Made by a program: the position numbers and the translations under genes
NCBI GenBank assembly: GCA_023078555.1
Contig: CM041198.1
Location: forward strand, 7,735,836 to 7,799,835
Origin: Ulva prolifera
Lineage: Eukaryota; Chlorophyta; Ulvophyceae; Ulvales; Ulvaceae
Length of the DNA: 64,000 bases
Direction: 5' to 3'
The notes under the pieces: model-generated
What the model saw: only the letters and a program-made list of their open reading frames with translations
Databases searched by the model: none
What the model was told of the DNA's origin: nothing
Part shown: piece by piece, positions 56,801 through 64,000 of the stretch
Layout of the letters: the number at the start of each line of letters is the position of its first letter
Position numbering within the stretch: the first letter of the stretch is position 1

Positions 56801-58304
56801 CTCCACACATCAGTTCCAGAATCATGTCTGCCCTGTCTCTGCAATGCGTCCGTCACTGGCAAGAGAACCTGCGTCTGCGAGTGGCCCTGATGTGAGTCGA
56901 CTAGCACCGGCTATTTGTTTTGCAGGTCCAGGGGCACGCCGCTCCCTACCGGACATCATCGTCAGCAATGCCAACTTTGAGCTGCCCGTCAGCAGCGAGG
57001 TGCTGATGGCGAATATCCACAACGTCGAGGTGCTGGCGCAAGTCGCCGCCGCCGCCTCTGCCGCCGCCGCCCCCTCTGCCCCCCGCGGCCCGTCCGCCGT
57101 CCGTCTACCCAACTCCTTCGCAGAGCGCGCTGTGCGCTGCGCGCTCGACTTTTTCTACAGCGGCCGCGCCGCCCTCGACCCGGAGTGCGTCCTCCCGACC
57201 CTCGCCGTCGCGTCTCACTTTGAGTCCCCCGCGCTCGTCACCTTCTGCCTGGACTTCTCAGTGGAGCTCGTGACGGGGCTGCTATCCCGATGGCTGCCGT
57301 CGCACGGCGCTACGGCTGCGGCGTCGGCGCCTCCGGTGCAGCTCCCCGCGCTGCCTGCTGCACACGGTCACGTCAGCGGTGCGGGGCCTCTCGGCCTGCT
57401 GCGCGTCGACCCCGGGACCCACCCCACCAGCGTCACAGAGGCGCAGCTGCGCGGCACCCCGATGTCCCGCACGCCTCCCAGCGGCGGTGGCCACCGCGTC
57501 GACGCGTTTGACGCGGTGCTGGAGCGGTATGAGCCCCACATGGCCGGCAAATCCACGGGTGTTCCGGACGGGGCAGGCATGCGCGGCAAGATGCCGAGCG
57601 CGCAGGGCCTGGTCGATGGCCAGGGCATGTCCCGCGTTGAACTGCTGCTGCGCACGTACGAGGCGGCCCGGCGGGTATCAACCGGCGGCGACGCAAGCGG
57701 CCGCAGCACAGGCACCGCCGTCCTCCCGGGGGGCGTCGGCAGCCCTCGCAAGGCACTTGAGCAGAGCTTTGTCACAGTACACGCGGCACGCCGCTCCTCT
57801 GGCACCGGCGACATGCCGTCCGCGCTTGGAGACGTGGCACACGGGACCCCGGCTGCCGCCCAGGCCGCCCCTGATGGCCGCGCCAGCGGCATGCATGCGC
57901 TTGCAGAGGCGGCGAGTGCGATCGCAGCGAATATGCATGGCGCTCGGGCCACGTCGACGCCTCCAGGCTACGGCGCCCCGATGCTGGCCTCTGGCCTGAC
58001 CCGCACATCAGCCAACGGCGGCGCAGATGTAGAAGCGGCTGCGGCCGTCGGTGTGCCGGCGGCGGTGCAGATGCCACCCCCGTCCGAGGAGCAAACACGG
58101 CAGGCGCTGGACCTGCTAGCGCGCATCGTTGGCACGCAGCCAGGGCGCGCACTGCAGGCGAACACGGCAGCGAGCAAGGCGCTCGCGGACGGCGGGGCTG
58201 CGCTCGAGGCTGCGCGGCGGCTGATGCAAGGAGACGGGGGCGTTGCTGCGACCGCGGCCCCCGCCCCGCCGGCCTCCACCGCAGCCGACGGGGCTGTGCG
58301 CTAG
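51529..58304 (+). CDS. Protein with STAT/CudA-like putative DNA-binding region and BTB/POZ domain
   Basis: Exons 51529-51604 (tentative), 53595-53791, 54074-54304, 55230-55319, 55492-56794 and 56926-58304 (TAG) give 1,091 residues with consistent phases. Residues about 25-260 look like a p53-like immunoglobulin-fold domain. The run GNQVVMQKRGTFTGLEYLKS, RVYLLFVMTIG and SVPTIVICRASQRR follows the order of STAT DNA-binding strands (NTKVM, SLSVEFKHL, then SLPVVVISN). About 300-630 is Ala/Gly/Pro/Gln-rich and disordered. About 634-760 is BTB/POZ-like: LPDIIVSNANFELPVSSEVL, then RAVRCALDFFYSGRAALDPE and LPTLAVASHFESPALVTFCL. The rest is low complexity. Inferred role: a nuclear regulator that dimerises or recruits Cullin-3 through BTB. 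The BTB call is firmer than the DNA-binding call. Exon 1 rests on phase alone. Confidence 0.65.
51605..53594 (+). other. First intron of the BTB gene, or spacer if exon 1 is wrong
   Basis: About 2 kb of lower GC content. Open plus-strand frames at 52106-52405 include a hydrophobic stretch (YAVGFAFVVFPWVGLIVLAL) like a membrane segment. A second one (GFLVAFTLVASVSHTI) lies near 52490-52540 in another frame. They could be exons of a small membrane protein or chance. A 9-bp hairpin (GTGCTTGCT, loop AACC, 53111-53132) and a 16-bp tandem repeat (53160-53191) follow. Confidence 0.4.
53160..53191. repeat. Tandem 16-bp duplication
   Basis: CTCACATGTGTTTGCT is present twice, back to back and without change. 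Confidence 0.92.
53792..54073 (+). other. GC-AG intron containing a run of 40 C
   Basis: The exon ends FTVQ and the next begins VTLGTSTAAN, both in phase 0. The donor must be CAG followed by GCATGC, the same hexamer as in dynein intron 33. A homopolymer of 40 C (53797-53836) starts at the last base of this hexamer. The exact C count may be a sequencing or assembly artefact. Confidence 0.7.
54945..54990. repeat. Tandem 23-bp duplication
   Basis: The unit beginning CCCTGCACACTTGAGC is present twice in direct tandem (54945-54967, 54968-54990) without change. It lies in the BTB-gene intron 54305-55229. Confidence 0.92.
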
Positions 58305-59099
58305 AGGGTGTGGGAGAGCTGCGCTTGTATACACTGCACCACCTGGGCAGGCCCATGCCGCTACCACTGGGCCTGCACCAGACATTGCGGAGCTGACGTG
58401 ACACAGCTCCCGTTCCGACAACGGTGTCGTCTAAATGTTGAAAAGTTATGGGGAGCCGGCGTGTGGGCGTCGGCCAGCGGGATTCTCTGGGAGTGCTCGT
58501 AGCGCCTATGCACCGTTGTGCCAGCGTGCAGGAAGCGGCACCTATACGTGCCATGCAGTAGCCTGGATGTCCTTGACTGGCTTTGCTTTCCTGAAGTTGC
58601 TCCACATGTGTCGCATGCGGAAATAGCTGTTTTACCTGGCCACCAGACCTGTATTTGAGCTGGACACAGAAGGGCTGCTGGAAGCAGACACCTGTCCAGG
58701 ATGAATGGTGGTAGGTGCCTGAGGCGCTTGCATTGTTGTTGTGATGCAGCGCTTGGCCTTGTTCGGGCTTGGCCGGCCTTCTGGTCTTTGCATGACGGGG
58801 AAAAAACGTGCTGGGTAGCCAGTTGCTGAGATCTTGACCGGGCTCATGCGACCCGTGGCGTTCGCAGGCCCGACTTTATGTCAAGAGGATCGTTCGTCGA
58901 GTGTTGATCATGTAACACGACCACACAATAGCAATGCAATCCCTCACTACGTACTGCGGATGTTTGCCTGCCGGGATGCCCACCGCGCAAGTCGTACGGA
59001 TCTAGGGCTATATATGGCACTGCTCTAACCTTCTGGGGGCAAGGAAACAGAGACACAAGTGCAATGATCGCAGTCAACATGCAACGATATCATATATGC

Positions 59100-59440
59100 A
59101 CGAAGCGGCTCTCACGCTCACGATCAGCACCTCCATCTCGACAATCACATGCACCCCCTGGTCCGGCAGGACATGGACCGTCCATGACCTTATGCCCCAC
59201 ATCACAGTGCAACCCCTGATCACGTGAAATGGTAAGCCTGGATTGGAGATACACATCACTATTGCCTTGCTGCAACAGCACCGACCGCGTGCACATTGCC
59301 GGCTACAGAAACGCGCCTTCCGGCACACGCCCGCTCGTCGTGGCCACGTCCCCGACCTGACTGACGCTCCTCACAGCGGCCATGCTCATGTGCCCGCACG
59401 GCTCGGAGGAGAGGGCACAAACGGATGGCTGCATTCTCAG
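59100..59440 (-). mobile_element. Degenerate LINE 3' coding fragment
   Basis: The minus-strand translation around 59440-59300 reads SSEPCGHMSMAAVRSV then QVGDVATTSGRVPEGAF. It aligns with AVESCGFMGKAAVRFVGQL then GDVAAASGRISKGAF of the copy at 49.9 kb. After a stop it continues QQGNSDVYLQSRLTISRDQG, against QRGNADMYRKSGLVISREEG. Substitutions and a stop show it is old. No target duplication was found. Confidence 0.7.
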
Positions 59441-61323
59441 GAGCAGTTTCATTGAACCGTCCCGTTTCCTGGTCACCACATGTGGAGTGTGCAATCCGCA
59501 GTCGCGGCCGACAAATGGCGGCGGTGGACACATATGATGCCGCTGGCGCGTGTTTGGACATCACGAACACATGTGGACAGACATCCGCAGACTCATGCCA
59601 CTGCTTGCCTGCAGGGTGGCATGCCCAGGTTGCTGGCTCGGATCCTCAAGGACATGTATTGTGATAGCGACAGCAAGCAAGCTGTATATATACATTGGCC
59701 CGCCCCGGTTGGGCGCGGAGCAGCTGCAGGACGACTGCATGCTCAGGCCTGGCCGGCGTGATCAGGCCGGCCAAGGTGTACACATGTGAGATCTCTAGAC
59801 AGCCGTCGGCTCTCCCCCCACGCTCAGTGGCGGCCGGCGGGCTGCGCCCGCCAGGCCCACTGCGCTTCGGCGGGAACTCCGACAGCTCGCTTCCCTCGCC
59901 GTGGCTTTTTGATCATCGTTTCCCCCCAAAACAGAGTAAACCGATATCGATTTGTAGCCCCCTGGAGACTGTCCGAGCTTTAGAGGCCCTACACTTCCCT
60001 CGCGCGCGCGCGATCGAGCATCGCGTCCAACTTTCCGCCGAACATCCCCGCTCATGCGCATGCCGACATGCCACAGTGTCGACCGCCGTATCTCGGAGAT
60101 ACAGCCCGGCGGCGTGCAGGTTGCTGACCCCGAACTCCTCAGCCACGGCGGCGTGACAGCCGTAGCATAACCCGTGGCGCATAAAAACCAGACATCGTAT
60201 GCGCAATGCGTCACGCGGTCTTAGATCAGACACGCGGCCGCGGAGCAGCGCGCTGGGAGGCTGTCTGCGCTGTGCGTTACAAGTGCGCCGTCATGACGCA
60301 TGCATCCGCGCCACACGGACGCGATGTGGCTTGCAGGAGCCCCTTGCAAGCGGGCGGTTCGGAGCATACACATGGCGATCTTGATCGGCGGACGTTCGCC
60401 CTGTGCACCTGCATTCTTCTTGTGAACATGACGTGGCTGTAATTGTCAGCCTCCAACTTGAGGACGCTGACCGTCCGGTCCGCCGCAATCATTCGCGGCG
60501 CAGCCACGCAAACCTCCCGGGAATTGCAGGGCGCTTATGCTTGGGCGGAACCTGGTGCACCGGAGGCGTGAGCGGCAGGCTTCCGCCCAAGCAGACACGA
60601 ACATATATATCCCATCTAGGCAAGTACAAATGCTAGTGAAGCCTGATGCTGAGCAGGCACCGCGGACGGGACGTCGATGATGCGACTGTGCAAAGCACTG
60701 TGAGTGCTCATGATCACAGGTGCAACGCGAGTTGCACACGGCGCGAACACAAAGCGCTTGCGGCAACATACCTCTTGGCCGCCCTGCAGGAGTCGGTGGG
60801 CCGCAGTTCGCGGAATCGAAGTGATATCGCTCAGCGCCGACCTCGGCTATCAGGCCTGCCAGCAGCACGAGCCCACCGTGCCCGAGGATTCATCGTGGCG
60901 TCGGGGCCGTATGCTGGCTTCGAACACTATGCTTGCAGGCTGAACTCAGGCCGACTGTTCGACGCACGCGTGCTGCGTGTTAGCGACGACGCTGCGTAGC
61001 CAAACTTGAGTAATGACGTGGGTCGGCTCACGAGCAGGTTTGCCGTGCGTCAGATCAACCTCGAATAACCCGCCATGTGCACTCTACGCCGCCCCAGGCC
61101 TGGCCAGGCTTCGCAGAGCAGCGCGAAGCTGCAGGGCGGCTGTGTGCACGGTCGATGTGAGGCCGGTGACGCAGAAGTTCTCATCATCGTGACGTGATTT
61201 CACATCCCATTCGGTCCGTTGTGCACGCACAGGTTGTGCACTTCATGAAGTGGCGACGGTACCAACGCACGAGACGTTCTTGTACTTGTGGTAACGCCGC
61301 TGGAAGTCTGCATATCTCTTGCA

Positions 61324-61695
61324 TTTGAGATATATTGCAAAAGAGTGAACGCAAGAAGACAAACACCAAAACCGAATCTCACCCGAATCAACAGCAACAC
61401 ATACACACTTCTCCCGTTCACTCTTTTGTAAACAAAACACACACGATCACGCTACAACCGCGCCCACACAGTCCGGCAGGATCGCGTCCTCCAGGCCCGC
61501 GTTTCACCGCCATTGGGGTCAACCCTTGCTCACGCGAGGCGACAAGCCCCGACTTCCGATACATCTCCGCATTGCGCCGCTGCAACGACACCGACAGCAC
61601 CGGGTACCCGCAGCGCCTTCAAAAATGCGCCCACTAGCCGCAGCCACATCCCCAACTGGCCGATGAACCTCACGGCAGCCTTAGTTTGAGATATA
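61324..61695 (-). mobile_element. LINE 3' fragment with 11-bp target-site duplication
   Basis: TTTGAGATATA flanks a 350-base insert at 61324-61334 and 61685-61695. Read on the minus strand, the insert holds the LINE C-terminal coding region with frameshifts (LSVSLQRRNAEMYRKSGLVA) and the 3' UTR. The UTR ends in an inverted pair: ACAAAAGAGTGAACGGGAGAAG-like and CTTCTTGCGTTCACTCTTTTGC-like arms around GATTCGGGTGAGATTCGG. Confidence 0.82.
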
Positions 61696-62229
61696 CACGT
61701 GCTGCGGCCCCATGCACATGGCAGCGCGCACGCCTGCTTCGCTACAATTCTCGTGACACAGTAAGAGGGCTTCTTCAGCTCCGCACATGATCATCACATG
61801 ATTGATTCAGCCACGGTCACGCTTTCGCGACAACATGTTACAGCGTGTATAGAGCAGTGAAACGGCGCACGTGCGCAAATATGTCACACGACTGTCGACT
61901 CCGACGTCTGCAGGTCACCATGATGATTGCCAAAAGTGAGCTCGACCGAGTCGATTTCTCTTGAGTACCACGCCGTCAAATCGAAGTGCTGGCTGCGAGG
62001 GGAGAAGCTGCTTCGTGAGGGATTCTTGTAGTGTGTTGGCTTATCATGTGGCAATCAGGCCGTTCATATGGTCATGAAGTGCACTCGTCGGTGTATCTCG
62101 CGATCGACGATTCAGGCTGCAGGAAACTTCTTCAGAGATCTCTTGAGCACCGGTGCCTCTCTCGCTCTCGACATATGCCGTTCATGAGGTTCGTGTGCTA
62201 TACAGCACATGTTCTTGCATGCAACCATG

Positions 62230-62378
62230 GTTGGAATTGTTTACCAAAGAGTAAACGGGAGAAGACAAATTTGTCTGTTTAAACGACAAACGTACACCAC
62301 AACTTGTGAAAAGAATCTCATCCGAATCAAAAGCAACATGCACACGATCAAACACTTGGAATTTGGAAAGTTGGAATT
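62230..62378 (-). mobile_element. LINE 3' UTR fragment with 9-bp target-site duplication
   Basis: GTTGGAATT flanks a 131-base insert (62239-62369). Read on the minus strand it contains GATTCGGATGAGATTC and ends CTTCTCCCGTTTACTCTTTGGTAAA, matching the family tail. It includes the palindrome AGACAAATTTGTCT. No coding sequence remains. Confidence 0.75.
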
Positions 62379-62465
62379 CACTCTGTTGTAGCACCATCAT
62401 GCATATCTCCATGAGATACATACCAGCGCATGCCCGTCAGTAAGTTCGAGCAGACCACACAGCCG

Positions 62466-64000
62466 CCCCCCCCCCCCCCCGGACCATGCATATGGCTGTG
62501 CAGCGGGCCAACGCGGCCCCACGGCTGCGCCTGCCGCAACATGTTCCCCCAGCCGCCCGGCTGGGGTGGGCCGAGTCGTGCACAAGGGTGTGGGAGCTGG
62601 TGGCCGACGCGTGCACGCATGCGCGCGGCGACAGCGCGCGAGAGGAGGTTGTTGCCGCTTTCGAGGAGCTCATGCGCCTGCCCATGCGCCTGCTAGCGTA
62701 CAGCAGGGGGCGGCGCTCTGGGAAAGCGGCGGCAGGGCGGTGCCGCGACTACGCCCTCGGGCTGCCCGTGGAGATGTGGGAGGACACGCCGCCCGGCCGC
62801 TGGCCCGGGAGGCGCAAAGCTCCCATGTCTGCAGATCAGCTGCGGGCGTAACACATCGACAGATGCTTTCGCATCAAGCGCTCCATTCACAAAGCTGGCC
62901 GCGGATTGCAGGATGGCAAGCCCGCAGATGCACGGTCCCCGGAGGTCCAAGCCGGTCTGCGCGCATTGTTCCCGCCAGCAGATCCGCCGGTCCCTCTGGA
63001 GCCGAACCCGGATGTCCCCGCTCTGTGCCTGACACGGGAGGCGCTGGTGGCGGCGGTGGCCGCCGTGAGCGCACACCATCGAGGGTCGTCGGCCGGCCCG
63101 TCCGGCTGGACGTTCGAGATGATCTGCGCAGCATGCCAATCCTCGGACGCAGCCACCGACGCGCTGCTGGCGGTCGTCAACCACATGCTGTCCGGCATGC
63201 TGCCACGGGAGACGTTCCTGCTGGACGGGCTCCTCATCGGCCTGGAGAAGCCGGACGGTGGCACGCGGCCGATCGCGGTGGGGGAGACCTGGTACCGGTT
63301 CGCGGCAGTGTGCGCCCTGCGCGAGTACGGCCGCGGCATCGGAGAGAGCCTGGCGCCGCTGCAGGTCGGCGTTGGCACACGGGGCGGGACCGAGACAGTC
63401 GTGCACGGCCTGTCTTCTGCTCTGGCCGAGGGCGCTTCGGTGTTCTCGGTCGACATGAAGAACGCCTTCAACTGCATCGACCGCGCGGCCATGTTCGCTG
63501 CCGTGAAGGAGCGTGCCCCGGCGCTGCTGCCCTTCACGCAGTGGGCGTACGGCGCCGGGACCCCGCTGCACATCGCGGGCGCTCCGGAGGACGTCGAGCC
63601 GGTCCTCTGCCAACGTGGCGTCCGCCAAGGTGACCCCCTGGGCCCCCTCCTGTTTGCGTTGACCCTGCAGCCTGTCTTGGAGCGCGTCGACGCGTCAGGC
63701 GCCGGCGCACCTGTGGTGGCGTACCTGGACGACATCAGCATTGCGGGCGACCTCGCGGCTGGAGCTGCCGTGTTCCGGCGGCTGTGCGTGGAAGCTGACG
63801 GCGTGCGCAGCATTGGGCTTGAGGTGAACCCGGCAAAATGCGGCGTCCACAGCGCCGACGCCGAGGCGGCGGCCGCCGTGGCCGCAGAGCTCGGCATTCG
63901 GGATCTGCACGCGGGCTTCAAGGCTGTCGGCACGCCGCTGGGCACCCCGGAGTACGTCGCCGAGGTGCTGGACGCGCGGGCGCGCGAGGTCGAGGGCCTT
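62466..64000 (+). mobile_element. LINE (non-LTR retrotransposon) reverse-transcriptase ORF, 3' partial
   Basis: One frame runs from about 62486 to the window end, broken by one in-frame TAA at 62849-62851. The first part (TRVWELVADACTHARGDSAR..., LMRLPMRLLAYSRG) resembles the segment upstream of RT in LINE ORF2. The RT domain shows motif A SVDMKNAFNCIDR (about 63446-63484), motif B RQGDPLGPLLFAL (about 63622-63660) and the catalytic YLDD (63722-63733), then GLEVNPAKCGV. The ORF continues beyond 64000, and its endonuclease part is absent or was not recognised upstream. A run of 15 C (62466-62480) marks the apparent 5' edge, consistent with 5' truncation. Whether it is the parent family of the nearby tails cannot be shown, since its 3' end is not in the window. 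Confidence 0.85.

Larger units (their letters stand above)
58305..62465. other. Spacer rich in LINE 3' fragments
   Basis: From 58305 to 59100 I see only the presumed BTB-gene 3' UTR (TGTAA at 58911). Three minus-strand LINE tails follow (59100-59440, 61335-61684, 62239-62369). Between 59450 and 61320 there are short open frames without domains and a GC hairpin (GGCGGGC, loop TGC, 59836-59852). Confidence 0.5.

Overview
The window is nuclear DNA of an intron-rich, GC-rich, flagellated single-celled eukaryote, most likely a microalga. Exons are GC-rich and split by introns of about 70 to 3,900 bases. Donors are mostly GTGCG or GTGAG and acceptors mostly TGCAG. A complete axonemal inner-arm dynein heavy chain implies a motile flagellum. 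Introns and spacers are rich in TGCATGCA. The splice signals, a long AC microsatellite and TGTAA motifs downstream of some genes fit a green alga (Chlorophyta, possibly Chlamydomonadales). A haptophyte or another alga cannot be excluded from sequence alone. There are no operons, CRISPR arrays or recognisable tRNA or rRNA genes.

Layout. (1) 1-8404, plus strand: a DDX60-like, Ski2-type DExH RNA helicase whose 5' end lies outside the window. (2) 8405-10981: spacer with two copies of a dispersed repeat and an (AC)39 tract. (3) 10982-13930, minus strand: a zinc-finger protein with a long Gln/Gly/Pro-rich, acidic C-terminal region, probably a transcription regulator. (4) 13931-16815: spacer with a perfect 15-bp hairpin. 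(5) 16816-17721, minus strand: EMC7, a subunit of the ER membrane protein complex. (6) 17722-18472: divergent spacer with a possible 63-codon minus-strand ORF. (7) 18473-49306, plus strand: a single-headed-type inner-arm dynein heavy chain, modelled as 38 exons and 4,232 residues, with every intron phase consistent. (8) 49307-51528: spacer with a LINE 3' fragment bounded by a 15-bp target-site duplication. (9) 51529-58304, plus strand: a 1,091-residue protein whose N-terminal half resembles a STAT/CudA-type p53-like DNA-binding fold and whose C-terminal half carries a BTB/POZ domain. (10) 58305-62465: spacer with three minus-strand LINE 3' fragments. (11) 62466-64000, plus strand: a LINE reverse-transcriptase ORF that runs off the end and has one in-frame stop.

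How the genes relate. They are independent eukaryotic transcription units (RNA helicase, transcription regulators, ER insertion machinery, ciliary motor), not a pathway. The shared theme is one non-LTR retrotransposon family that has seeded 5'-truncated 3' ends through the right part of the window, including a 42-bp insertion inside a dynein intron. Two intron donors are GCATGC and a third is GCACGC (GC-AG introns). All gene models were built by hand from reading frame, splice dinucleotides and intron phase, without transcript or database support.
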